From Lachnospiraceae bacterium AD3010 (lineage in GTDB: Bacteria; Bacillota; Clostridia; Lachnospirales; Lachnospiraceae), in the NCBI GenBank assembly GCA_000622025.1, contig JHWU01000007.1:207049-271048 (forward strand): a stretch of 64,000 nt of DNA. The letters are read 5' to 3'. Position numbers and translations under genes: made by a program. Below the pieces are notes generated by a model, which worked only from the letters and a program-made list of their open reading frames with translations, had not been told where the DNA came from and ran no database searches. Numbering within the stretch: the stretch's first letter is position 1; each line of letters begins with the position of its first letter. Below, piece by piece: positions 33,774 to 41,858 of this stretch.

Positions 33774-33809
33774 CTTGATATTTTATATTATGTGTCAGCT
33801 AATATCAAG
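33774..33809 (-). promoter_or_regulatory. tetR promoter with inverted-repeat operator
   Basis: Minus strand promoter TTGATA, 17 bases, TAAAAT (33780-33808). Arms CTTGATATT and AATATCAAG, perfect and 18 bases apart, cover the -35 and -10. This is the expected layout for TetR autoregulation. Confidence 0.55.
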
Positions 33810-33830
33810 AGTATTTTACAAAATTATTAC

Positions 33831-33868
33831 AAAAAAACCGCATCCTCCGGAAATACGGAGAATGCGGT
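33831..33868 (-). terminator. Terminator of the decarboxylase operon
   Basis: Stem ACCGCATCCTCCG with its near-perfect complement around a short AAATA-containing loop, followed on the minus strand by TTTTTTT. It lies 30 bases after the stop of the oadA-like gene. Confidence 0.85.
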
Positions 33869-33897
33869 GAATTTCGGTAAAGTAACCTTACCCCTGC

Positions 33898-35310
33898 TTA
33901 TACCGGATAGGCTCCGTTCTCCTTATCGGCCTTTGAAAGATCCACGCCTTCCTGCTGGGCCTTCCTGTATTTGAAGAAGTCCGTGGCAACCTGGGGGAAC
34001 AAAGCATATGAGAGTACATCCTCATCCTGCTGTATCCACTGGGCACATTCTTCCCTGAACTTTGGAAGCTGGGGCTCCAGATGATCTGCCGGGCGGTCTG
34101 TGATAGGTGTCTCCCCGGGGATGATCTTCGCAACTACCTCCGGGTTCATAGGCTTAACGGTCTGTCCGTACATACCGCGGCAGAGATCCTTCGTCTGTCC
34201 GGTAGAGACCTTGTATCTCTCACCCATAAGTACATTCATAACGGCCTGGGTTCCAACGATCTGTGAAGAAGGCGTAACAAGAGGCGGCTCTCCCAGATCC
34301 TTACGTACTCTGGGCACTTCCTCCAGAACCTCGGTAAGCTTGTCTTCCTTACCCTGCTCTCCAAGCTGCTTTATCATATTGGAAAGCATTCCGCCGGGAA
34401 CCTGGTACCTTAAGGTATTGATATTTACACCCATAACCTTGGGATTCAGAAGTCCGCTCTTTAAGCACTCTTCCCTGTAAGGCTCAAAGTGCTTTCCGAC
34501 CTCGATAACCTTTTCAAGATCTATACCCGTATCATAGCCGCTGCTCTCCAGAGCCTTCACCATAACCTCTGTTGCAGGCTGGCTGGTGCCCATGGAAAGA
34601 GGTGAAGCCGCACAGTCGATAACATCGACACCGGCTTCCACAGCCTTCAGATAGGTCATCGATGCCATACCTGAGGTATAGTGGGTGTGAAGCTGGATAG
34701 GAAGGCTTGAGCCCTTCTTTAATGCTGTAACAAGGTCATAAGCTGCTCCCGGAAGGAGAAGACCGGCCATATCCTTTATGCAGATGGAATCAGCTCCCAT
34801 CTCCTCGATCTTTCTCGCCACATTCTCCCAGTACTCAAGAGTATAAGCGTCTCCAAGAGTATATGAAAGTGCGATCTGCGCATGTCCGTTTTCCTTCTTT
34901 GTGGCCTTTACGCAGGTCTCCAGATTTCTAAGGTCATTTAAGCAGTCAAAGATACGGATAACATCTATTCCGTTTGCAATGGACTTCTGAACAAAATACT
35001 CCACCACATCATCTGCATAGTGGCTGTAGCCAAGGATGTTCTGGCCGCGGAAGAGCATCTGCAGCCTCTGGTGGGGAAGTCCCTTCCTTATCTTTCTGAG
35101 TCTCTCCCAGGGATCCTCCTTGAGGAAACGAAGACAAGAGTCAAAGGTTGCACCACCCCAGCACTCTACTGAATTGTAGCCTATCTGATCCATGGTATCG
35201 AGGATGGGAAGCATCTCTTCAACCGGCATTCTGGTTGCAATAAGTGACTGGTGGGCATCCCTCAGGATCGTTTCGGTGATACCGACTTTCTTTTTATTTG
35301 TATCAGACAT
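33898..35310 (-). CDS. oadA: OadA/PycB-type carboxyltransferase (oxaloacetate/pyruvate side)
   Basis: A 470-residue carboxyltransferase of the pyruvate carboxylase/oxaloacetate decarboxylase alpha type. It transfers CO2 between a biotin carrier and pyruvate/oxaloacetate. The metal and catalytic residues are present: Asp18 (ILRDAHQSL), the carbamylated Lys179 (SICIKDMAG), and His208 and His210 (QLHTHYTSGM). The protein stops before any biotinyl domain, so it must use the separate carrier encoded upstream at 36770. It is separated from the beta subunit gene by a 320-base array of hairpins but ends at the only clear terminator, so it is probably the last gene of the same operon. Confidence 0.93.
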   Translation of the reverse strand: MSDTNKKKVGITETILRDAHQSLIATRMPVEEMLPILDTMDQIGYNSVECWGGATFDSCLRFLKEDPWERLRKIRKGLPHQRLQMLFRGQNILGYSHYADDVVEYFVQKSIANGIDVIRIFDCLNDLRNLETCVKATKKENGHAQIALSYTLGDAYTLEYWENVARKIEEMGADSICIKDMAGLLLPGAAYDLVTALKKGSSLPIQLHTHYTSGMASMTYLKAVEAGVDVIDCAASPLSMGTSQPATEVMVKALESSGYDTGIDLEKVIEVGKHFEPYREECLKSGLLNPKVMGVNINTLRYQVPGGMLSNMIKQLGEQGKEDKLTEVLEEVPRVRKDLGEPPLVTPSSQIVGTQAVMNVLMGERYKVSTGQTKDLCRGMYGQTVKPMNPEVVAKIIPGETPITDRPADHLEPQLPKFREECAQWIQQDEDVLSYALFPQVATDFFKYRKAQQEGVDLSKADKENGAYPV

Positions 35311-35351
35311 TATTATTCCTCCTGATAATCTCTAAACATTCCCTACAGCGC

Positions 35352-35631
35352 TTGCCCCCGGCTCCGTAGCCTTCGGGCAATCCTGCTTCGCAGGACACGT
35401 TTCCTTAAGGAAACGTGGCAGGTCGTTCTATGCTTATCCTCGGACCTGATGTCCTCGGATAATCCCACTTCGTGGGACACGTTTCCTTACGGAAACGTGG
35501 CAGCTTTTCTTTTTGCTGCCGTTTTTTTGCTTGCCCTCGGCTCCGTAGCCTTCGGGCAATCCTGCTTCGCAGGACACGTTTCCTTACGGAAACGTGGCAG
35601 GTCGTTCCGGATTTCGCCTGATGCGAAATCC
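35352..35631. repeat. Tandem array of covarying three-hairpin units
   Basis: Three units begin at 35352, 35434 and 35531. Each has stem I (TTGCCC/GGGCAA, with an inner GGCT/AGCC), stem II (TCCTGC/GCAGGA, loop TTC) and stem III (CACGTTTCC/GGAAACGTG). In unit 2, stem I is TTATCC/GGATAA, the inner stem GGAC/GTCC, and stem II TCCCAC/GTGGGA: each changed base is matched by a change in its partner. Unit 2 is followed by GGCAGC/GCTGCC and seven Ts, and the array ends with GGATTTCGC/GCGAAATCC touching the OadB stop codon. No open frame of note; the whole 35311-35630 gap is this array plus the oadA ribosome site. Confidence 0.9.
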
Positions 35632-36755
35632 TACACTCCAAAAACAGCCATGAAGGTTCCGGCTACGACTGCCGTTCCTACAACGCCTGCCACATTCGGT
35701 CCCATAGCATGCATCAGCAGGAAGTTCGTGGGATCCGATTCAGCCCCGACCTTCTGGGAGACACGGGCAGCCATAGGCACCGCCGAAACTCCGGCAGATC
35801 CGATAAGGGGATTTATCTTCTTTCCCGTCGCATAGCACATGATCTTTCCAACGATCGCTCCGGCAGCTGTTCCGAAGGAGAATGCAATGAGACCCAGGAT
35901 AACGATCTTTATCGTGGTCACATTCAGGAACGCTTCCGCACTTGTGGTCGCTCCAACAGATGTTCCGAGCATAATTACAACTATGTACATCATCGCATTT
36001 GAAGCCGTCTCCTGCAGCTGACGGACAACCCCGCACTCACGGAAAAGATTTCCAAGCATCAGCATACCGATAAGGGGTGCCGTTGTGGGAAGTATCATTG
36101 CTACGATAATCGTAACGATTATGGGGAAGAGTACCTTTTCAAGCTTTGATACGGGACGGAGCTGCTCCATCTTTATCTTTCTCTCTTCCTCTGTTGTGAG
36201 AAGCTTCATAATAGGCGGCTGGATAATGGGAACCAGCGACATATACGAATATGCGGCTACGGCAATGGGTCCGAGGATCGCAGTCTGTCCAAGCCTGGTG
36301 GCAAGGAAGATGGATGTAGGTCCGTCTGCTCCTCCGATAATGGAGATCGCAGCAGCCTCCTTATCATTGAATCCAAGGGCAATGGCACCAAAATATGCGG
36401 TGAAAATACCGAACTGTGCCGCAGCACCAAGAACAAAGCTCTTCGGGTTAGCGATAAGGGGTCCGAAGTCCGTCATGGCTCCGACACCCATGAATATAAG
36501 ACAGGGGAGGATGGCCCACTCATCCAGCTTGAAGAAGTAGTGTAAAAGCCCTCCCTCCTGCATTATGTCAGGATAAATATTAACGAGCAGCATCCCGAAT
36601 GAGATCGGCACAAGAAGCAGAGGCTCAAATCCCTTTACTATGGCAAGATACATGAAAATGAGTGCAACGACTATCATTGCCACATTTCCTGCCGTCATAT
36701 TGGAAAATGCCGACTGAGATGCCAGATTCGCTAATGTATTAGCAATATATTCCAT
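35631..36755 (-). CDS. oadB: Na+-transporting decarboxylase beta subunit
   Basis: Membrane subunit that couples decarboxylation of carboxybiotin to export of Na+. The 374 residues have about nine to eleven helices. The ion-site motif [10 protein letters not shown] (Asp144) and the C-terminal [18 protein letters not shown] are intact. Names OadB, MmdB and GcdB are used for the same family according to substrate, so the symbol is by homology only. It lies 14 bases after the biotin carrier gene. Confidence 0.93.
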   Translation of the reverse strand: MEYIANTLANLASQSAFSNMTAGNVAMIVVALIFMYLAIVKGFEPLLLVPISFGMLLVNIYPDIMQEGGLLHYFFKLDEWAILPCLIFMGVGAMTDFGPLIANPKSFVLGAAAQFGIFTAYFGAIALGFNDKEAAAISIIGGADGPTSIFLATRLGQTAILGPIAVAAYSYMSLVPIIQPPIMKLLTTEEERKIKMEQLRPVSKLEKVLFPIIVTIIVAMILPTTAPLIGMLMLGNLFRECGVVRQLQETASNAMMYIVVIMLGTSVGATTSAEAFLNVTTIKIVILGLIAFSFGTAAGAIVGKIMCYATGKKINPLIGSAGVSAVPMAARVSQKVGAESDPTNFLLMHAMGPNVAGVVGTAVVAGTFMAVFGV

Positions 36756-36769
36756 TTACCGGCTCTCCT

Positions 36770-37141
36770 TTACTTAAGCGTTGCGAGAACAGTACCGTTT
36801 TCACAGGGATCTCCCACGGAAACATTTATGGAAGCAACAGTTCCGGCTTCGGGTGCGACACAGCCGATCTCCATTTTCATAGCTTCGATGGTGATAACAG
36901 TCTCGCCCTTCTTTACCTGATCTCCCACGTTCTTATCAAGCTTGAATACCTTTCCTGCAGCTCCGGCTGTAACCTGAATGGATCCTGCTCCGGCTGCGGG
37001 TGCGCTTGCTGCTGCGGGTGCTGCCGCAGGAGCGGGTGCAGGAGAAGCTGCAGGTGCGCTTGCTGCTGCCGCGCTTCCTCCCTTTTCATCAACTGTAACG
37101 TCATAGCTTGTACCGTTAACGGTAATAGTATAGTTTTTCAT
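36770..37141 (-). CDS. Biotin carrier (gamma/1.3S-type) protein
   Basis: A 123-residue biotinyl protein. An Ala/Pro-rich flexible linker (about residues 24-52) leads to a biotinyl domain with the attachment site EAMKM, Lys89. It carries CO2 between the carboxyltransferase sites and the beta subunit. Size and layout match the 1.3S carrier of transcarboxylase and the carrier subunits of methylmalonyl-CoA and glutaconyl-CoA decarboxylases. Confidence 0.93.
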   Translation of the reverse strand: MKNYTITVNGTSYDVTVDEKGGSAAAASAPAASPAPAPAAAPAAASAPAAGAGSIQVTAGAAGKVFKLDKNVGDQVKKGETVITIEAMKMEIGCVAPEAGTVASINVSVGDPCENGTVLATLK

Positions 37142-37164
37142 CTTGTATATCTCCTTTTTCTCTT

Positions 37165-38004
37165 TTAACGTCTCCTGAGTGAACGCACTATAAAGGTATC
37201 CGGTGAAACATTGACCCCTGTTCTCTCGCTTTCATAAGCTGCTATGGCAGCGGAGATAACCGCAATAAGCGCATTGTCATCAGCTGAAGTACTTTCTTTC
37301 TGTTTTCTGCTCTGTTCTTCTCTTTCCGCTATCTGGGCTGCAGCATTGATAGCTGCATTTTCCGCCTCTGATCTGGCCTTGGTTTTCCTGTTCTCCATAT
37401 TCTGGACAACGGTACCCATTATCCAGATCACAATGCTTATGAAGATAAGCAGGCAGAAGGTGGTCCCCATACCGAGAACGGTATTAAGAGCCGCATTTAT
37501 GATCTTCTCATTGAAGGTTCTGTCCACATTGATAACTGCACTGGTGATGGTACCACCCTTTGTCATTATTATCTCTGCAGTAGCGGTCCGGGGAGAACCG
37601 TCCGGGAAGGTCTTTGTACCGGTAAGGACAACATCACAGGTTATGGTGTCATCTCCGGGGGTTATCGCTGTCTTATCAGCGACGGAAACAACCTCTCCAA
37701 GGTCTCCGTTAACAGCCTCACGATAGGATATAAAGCCGTCCTTAAATGCGGTACCCTTGATAGGAAGCCCGTTACTCTTTATCCAGGCTTCAAACTCTTC
37801 AAGCTCCTCATCCTCTGCTTCGGCAAGCTGGGATATTCCGAGCTCTTCTGCATGCTGCATAATGGCTATCGCGTTTTTCGTGTTCTTTTCAACGGTTTCG
37901 GAGTCATAGTCGGCCTCACTCCGGCTTCCTCCGCAGGCTGTCATTGAAAGGACCAGGAACAGCATAAGGATGAGGAGAACAGGTCTTTTAATGATCTTTT
38001 TCAT
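37165..38004 (-). CDS. OadG-like lipoprotein of the Na+ pump
   Basis: A 279-residue protein with a lipoprotein signal (VLSMTACGG, Cys24), an external domain of about 140 residues, one membrane helix (TFCLLIFISIVIWIMG) and a charged cytoplasmic tail. The helix and tail match the OadG/MmdD small subunit; the added outer domain and lipid anchor make it much longer than the usual 80-120 residues. OadG-type subunits hold the complex together and can bind Zn2+. It lies between the carboxyltransferase gene and the carrier gene. Confidence 0.75.
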   Translation of the reverse strand: MKKIIKRPVLLILMLFLVLSMTACGGSRSEADYDSETVEKNTKNAIAIMQHAEELGISQLAEAEDEELEEFEAWIKSNGLPIKGTAFKDGFISYREAVNGDLGEVVSVADKTAITPGDDTITCDVVLTGTKTFPDGSPRTATAEIIMTKGGTITSAVINVDRTFNEKIINAALNTVLGMGTTFCLLIFISIVIWIMGTVVQNMENRKTKARSEAENAAINAAAQIAEREEQSRKQKESTSADDNALIAVISAAIAAYESERTGVNVSPDTFIVRSLRRR

Positions 38005-38019
38005 AAAATCTCTCCTTTA

Positions 38020-39441
38020 TCAGATGGTGCTGTGTTTCCTGTCCGGTGAAATGTCGCTCTTTCCGTATAACATTTCAAATGCGCCTATAACATATTTTCT
38101 GGTTTCCTGAGGGTCGATCACGGTATCGACGTAGCCTCTGGCTGCTGCACTTACTACGCTGCCCTGCTTCTCGTCGTATTCCCTGGCCTTTTCATTTATT
38201 ACTGATTCGCTTTCGCCTTCGTACAGGATCTCTGCTGCGTGGCGTCCGTCCATCGCACCAACCTTTGCACTGTTCCAGGCATATACGTAATCGGCTCCTA
38301 CAGCCTTGCTGTTCATAATGACCGCAGCAGAGCCGAAGGCTTCTCCTACTATCACATTGACCTTCGGAACCTCAGCCCCCACAAAGGCACGTACAAGCTT
38401 GGCGGCTGCACGGGAACCCATCTTTTCGGTATTCTCGCAGGTGCAGAAGCCCTTTACATTTGTCAGGGTAAGAATGGGGATATTAAATGCATCACAGAAA
38501 TCCACCATCTTAAGAGCCTTTCTCATGCTGCAGAGTCCAAGCTTATTGTCCATCTTCAGCTCTTTATCGGAAAGTGACTTCTTCCTGTTTCCGATAACCC
38601 CTATGGTCGCACCGTTCAGACGTATGAACCCGACGGTCATATTCCTTCCGCTGTCAGGCTTTAATTCAAAGAATCTTCCGTCATCCGCTATACGTAAGAA
38701 GATCTCATATGCATCATCCGCACATCCGGAAAGATCAGCCGAAACCCTGTTCAGGTCATCACTGCCCTCAACTATCATGGCTTCGTCCTCGCAGTTATCC
38801 GGAAGGAATGTGAGGAGCTCCTTAAGCTTTGCGAAAAGCTCATTTCCCTCTGCGCAGACATCAACAGCTCCAACCTCTGACTTGTACGCTGCGCCTGAAG
38901 TATCGCACTTATCCTCGTAATTTCCCTTTACTGCATTGGGAGAATTGAGGAATAGCTTACCGTTCTTCTCCATAAATACGAAATCGGAAAGCTCAGTAAT
39001 CACGGACATTCCTCCGCCTGCATTTCCGAATACGGCGCTGATCTGGGGGATCACTCCCGAAGCCTTCGCCATGATCTTCATGATCTTTCCAAGGGAATTC
39101 AGTGCGTCAGTAGACTCGCTTATCCTTAATCCCGTGGAATCAAGAAGACCAATAACGGGATAACCCGTCTTCATTGCAAGGCGGTAGATATTTACGATCT
39201 TCCGCGCATGCATTTCGCCTACAGAACCGCCAAGGCTTTTGGCATCCTGGCTGTAGACATAAACAAGCCTTCCGTCAACTGTTCCGTAGCCGGTTATCAC
39301 ACCGTCCCCCGGAGCGTCTGAGGGCTTTTCATTAAAATCAGTGCTGCGGGACAAAACCTGAGCGCCGACTTCAACGAAGCTGTTCTCGTCCAGAAGAGAT
39401 AAGATCCTCTGTCCGGCTGAGCTGTTAGTGAGATTGCTCAT
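38020..39441 (-). CDS. Acyl-CoA carboxyltransferase (MmdA/12S-like)
   Basis: A 473-residue carboxyltransferase of the acetyl/propionyl-CoA carboxylase beta family, here of decarboxylase or transcarboxylase type. Visible are KSLGGSVGEMHARKIVNIY, the oxyanion-site GNAGGGMSVI, the second-domain VKGFCTCENTEKMG, VGEAFGSAAVIM and the DGRHAAEILY region. It is somewhat shorter than the usual 510-540 residues. Methylmalonyl-CoA, malonyl-CoA or glutaconyl-CoA could be the substrate. First gene of the cluster, with a promoter carrying a palindrome at 39535-39549. Confidence 0.85.
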   Translation of the reverse strand: MSNLTNSSAGQRILSLLDENSFVEVGAQVLSRSTDFNEKPSDAPGDGVITGYGTVDGRLVYVYSQDAKSLGGSVGEMHARKIVNIYRLAMKTGYPVIGLLDSTGLRISESTDALNSLGKIMKIMAKASGVIPQISAVFGNAGGGMSVITELSDFVFMEKNGKLFLNSPNAVKGNYEDKCDTSGAAYKSEVGAVDVCAEGNELFAKLKELLTFLPDNCEDEAMIVEGSDDLNRVSADLSGCADDAYEIFLRIADDGRFFELKPDSGRNMTVGFIRLNGATIGVIGNRKKSLSDKELKMDNKLGLCSMRKALKMVDFCDAFNIPILTLTNVKGFCTCENTEKMGSRAAAKLVRAFVGAEVPKVNVIVGEAFGSAAVIMNSKAVGADYVYAWNSAKVGAMDGRHAAEILYEGESESVINEKAREYDEKQGSVVSAAARGYVDTVIDPQETRKYVIGAFEMLYGKSDISPDRKHSTI

Positions 39442-39497
39442 ACTCTATATCCTCCATGTCTGAATTGAGATTATAATAAAGAAATACCCCGGGAAAA

Positions 39498-39517
39498 GAT
39501 AATTTCCCGAAGCAATT
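39498..39517. promoter_or_regulatory. Inverted repeat between promoter and carboxyltransferase gene
   Basis: CGGGAAA and TTTCCCG with six bases between, in the 175-base upstream region of the carboxyltransferase gene. It may be an operator or a leader hairpin. Confidence 0.3.
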
Positions 39518-39534
39518 TCAAATTGCACTCGATT

Positions 39535-39549
39535 GTGATTATATCACAG
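39535..39549 (-). promoter_or_regulatory. Extended -10 promoter inside a palindrome, decarboxylase operon
   Basis: Minus strand TGATATAAT is an extended -10 box. It lies inside TGTGATTATATCACA, a perfect palindrome with TGTGA/TCACA arms. The arms resemble Rex or CRP/FNR half-sites, but the centre is one base shorter than either consensus. A regulator here would block the -10 directly. Confidence 0.45.
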
Positions 39550-39616
39550 CCATTTGTAAATAGGTAGTCCGAATTTTCATTTTAAGAAATTAAAGGACCA
39601 ACCGGAAACGAAATAA

Positions 39617-40438
39617 TTACCTGACATATACATCTATCGTATTCTTTACGTCGCTGAATCCCGCCCCTTCCAGCAGCATTCCAACGATACGCCCCTTTTT
39701 GTCTACAAAAAATGTCGAGGGGACATATTGTATGCTGCCTGTGACCTCATAGGTACTGTCGCTGGTCCTTAAGTTCATAAATTCCGCTCCGGCATTTCCC
39801 AGTATCCTTTCAGCTTCGGACACATTATTGTCCGTACCTTCATAGACATCACCTATGATCCCGATCAGATTCACATTACCCGGAAGCTCCTTATAATACC
39901 TGGCATAATCCCCCATATCGTAGAGGCAGGAATCACAGTCGGTCTGCCAGACATGAACCACCGTCAGGTCATAGTCCTTAAAAATGCTGTCGCTCACTTT
40001 CCTTCCGTCAAGTGTTTCCGTTTGAAATTCCATATTATAATCAGAGATCTCAGACTCAGGGATACTTATTCTGGCGTTTTCCCGTCCCTCAGGCTCTTCT
40101 GCTTCTTCTGTCTCCGCTGTTTCCTCTTCCGTGCTGTCCAGATCCGCTTCTTCCGCCTCCGGAGAAGCCTCCTCTGCCTCTGAAGAAGCCTCTTCCGTCT
40201 CCAAGGACTCCTCAGTTTCTCCGCTCACCTCTTCACTGTCTTCTTCCTCTTCCCGCGATGCCACGGTCTCAACCGAAGCGTTTTCTGTATTAGCGTTATT
40301 CGCTTCAGCCTCTGTTTCCACAGCTGCAACGGCTGTCTCCGGCTCATCAGTGTCATCGGGTATCAGCATGATTATGATGAACAGCACTCCCAGCGTCGCA
40401 AGAACTACCAGCACCGTATATTTGATCTTTTCCATCAT
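39617..40438 (-). CDS. Membrane-anchored thioredoxin-like protein (TlpA/ResA type)
   Basis: A 273-residue protein: N-terminal anchor helix (residues 6-26), a highly acidic Glu/Ser/Ala linker of about 90 residues, and an external redoxin domain with the active-site pair Cys-Asp-Ser-Cys (WQTDCDSCLYDMGDYARYY) and the cis-Pro loop YVPSTFFVDKKGRI. Such proteins reduce or exchange disulfides outside the membrane. In an anaerobe the partner could be a CcdA-like protein, not seen here. It follows scpB by 63 bases on the same strand. An ATG one codon later is an equal start. Confidence 0.88.
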   Translation of the reverse strand: MMEKIKYTVLVVLATLGVLFIIIMLIPDDTDEPETAVAAVETEAEANNANTENASVETVASREEEEDSEEVSGETEESLETEEASSEAEEASPEAEEADLDSTEEETAETEEAEEPEGRENARISIPESEISDYNMEFQTETLDGRKVSDSIFKDYDLTVVHVWQTDCDSCLYDMGDYARYYKELPGNVNLIGIIGDVYEGTDNNVSEAERILGNAGAEFMNLRTSDSTYEVTGSIQYVPSTFFVDKKGRIVGMLLEGAGFSDVKNTIDVYVR

Positions 40439-40500
40439 TTTTCCGTATTTTCCCTTGGCTTAAGCCTTGTAAGGTCCGCAGTTTTCCGTATTTTTAAAGA

Positions 40501-41130
40501 TCATATTCCGACTCTTATGGGATTATCCGGGCTGTCACCTGCAGAGCCTTCCATTATCTCCCTTTCTTCCATTTCCTTCCTTGCCTCTATCTCCGCTTCT
40601 TCACGGAAATCCTCCATTCTCTCTTCATTCAGTTCCGGAAGATCGCTTAAGCTCTTCACTCCGAAAGAACGAAGGAATTCATCGGTGGTACCGAAAAGCA
40701 GAGGCCGGCCGGGTGCATTAAGCCTGCCCAGCTCCTGCACGAGATCATACTCCAGAAGCTTGTCTATCGAATGGGCACAGCTCACACCCCTTATATGCTC
40801 TATCTGAAGTCTGGTCACAGGCTGCTTGTATGCGATTATTGAAAGAGTTTCAAGAGCCGAATCAGACAGGGAATACTGCTTCTTTGCCCTGGCAACCTTT
40901 ATAAGGTAATCATAAAACTCCGTCTTCGTGCAGAGCTGAAGAGCGTTGTTTATGCGTATCAGCATAACACCGCTGTCATCCCTGCCATATCTTTCCTCGA
41001 GCTTTTCGGCCGCTGTCAGGATCTCTTCCTCGCTGACCTCGGCTACCTCGGCAAGCTTTTTTATCTCAACCTGTTTTCCCAGGGTAAACAGCACGGCCTC
41101 AATGACCGCCTGCAGCTTTGTCAGGTCCAT
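40501..41130 (-). CDS. scpB: Segregation and condensation protein B
   Basis: A 209-residue winged-helix partner of SMC with ScpA in chromosome condensation. The family pattern KLQAVIEAVLFTLGK, SDSALETLSIIAYKQPVTR and GRPLLFGTTDEFLRSFG is clear. It overlaps scpA by ten bases. The C-terminal 40 residues are acidic and low in complexity. Confidence 0.95.
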   Translation of the reverse strand: MDLTKLQAVIEAVLFTLGKQVEIKKLAEVAEVSEEEILTAAEKLEERYGRDDSGVMLIRINNALQLCTKTEFYDYLIKVARAKKQYSLSDSALETLSIIAYKQPVTRLQIEHIRGVSCAHSIDKLLEYDLVQELGRLNAPGRPLLFGTTDEFLRSFGVKSLSDLPELNEERMEDFREEAEIEARKEMEEREIMEGSAGDSPDNPIRVGI

Positions 41131-41858
41131 ATCATTATCTCCCCGCCGTCCTTTTCCTGCACGGCTTTCCAGTTATTACTCCTCACGAGCTCCAGAACCG
41201 CAAGGAAGGTCACCACCATCTGCAGCCTTCCCTTAAATTTTTCCGTAAGCTCATTAAAGGAAAACTTTTCACGGTCTAAGGCATATTCGAGAAGCTCTCC
41301 CGTCCGTTTTTCCAGGCTTACCTCTTCCTTTTCTATCTTTCCGAATTTTGACCTGATGGGATCCTTCCTGTCCTCCTGCCGTTTCATGGTCTCCTTAAAG
41401 ATCTTCTCAAGATCCTGTAATGACATTCCCTTTAACAGCTCATCATAATCAACGGGCTCCTCATAGGACAGAAGCTCCTCCGGCATGGTGTTTTCCTTGA
41501 AAAGCGATCTCCCCGCATCCCTTTCCATAAACTTCAGTTCCTGGGACATATACTTATAAATCTTGTACTCCAGAAGCTGCTGAACAAGCTCTGACCTTGG
41601 ATCCTCTTCCTCACCCTCTTCGTTTACCTCTCTGGGGAGAAGCATCCTGCACTTTATGTCCAGAAGGGTTGCGGCCATCACAAGGAATTCGCTCAGGTTA
41701 TCGGGATCCGTATCCTTAATACCGTTTAAATAATCCATGTACTGGGAGGTGATAAGTGAGATCGGGATATCGTAAATATCGATCTTATTCTTGTCTATTA
41801 AATGTAAAAGAAGATCCAGAGGACCCTCAAAGGCTTCAAGCTTTACCTCGACCGCCAT
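41121..41858 (-). CDS. scpA: Segregation and condensation protein A
   Basis: A 245-residue kleisin that links the SMC heads. It begins with the SMC-binding segment VKLEAFEGPLDLLLHLIDKN and continues with DIYDIPISLITSQYMDYL and LVMAATLLDIKCRMLLPRE. The C-terminal winged helix ends in VRSNNWKAVQEKDGGEI. It starts directly after the phosphoesterase gene with no gap. Confidence 0.95.
   Translation of the reverse strand: MAVEVKLEAFEGPLDLLLHLIDKNKIDIYDIPISLITSQYMDYLNGIKDTDPDNLSEFLVMAATLLDIKCRMLLPREVNEEGEEEDPRSELVQQLLEYKIYKYMSQELKFMERDAGRSLFKENTMPEELLSYEEPVDYDELLKGMSLQDLEKIFKETMKRQEDRKDPIRSKFGKIEKEEVSLEKRTGELLEYALDREKFSFNELTEKFKGRLQMVVTFLAVLELVRSNNWKAVQEKDGGEIMIWT

Noticed and set aside
35348-35610. 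CRISPR or IS remnant in the hairpin array
   Set aside because: Spacing between units is 82 and 97 bases with related sequence throughout, no transposase frame, and no target-site duplication was evident.
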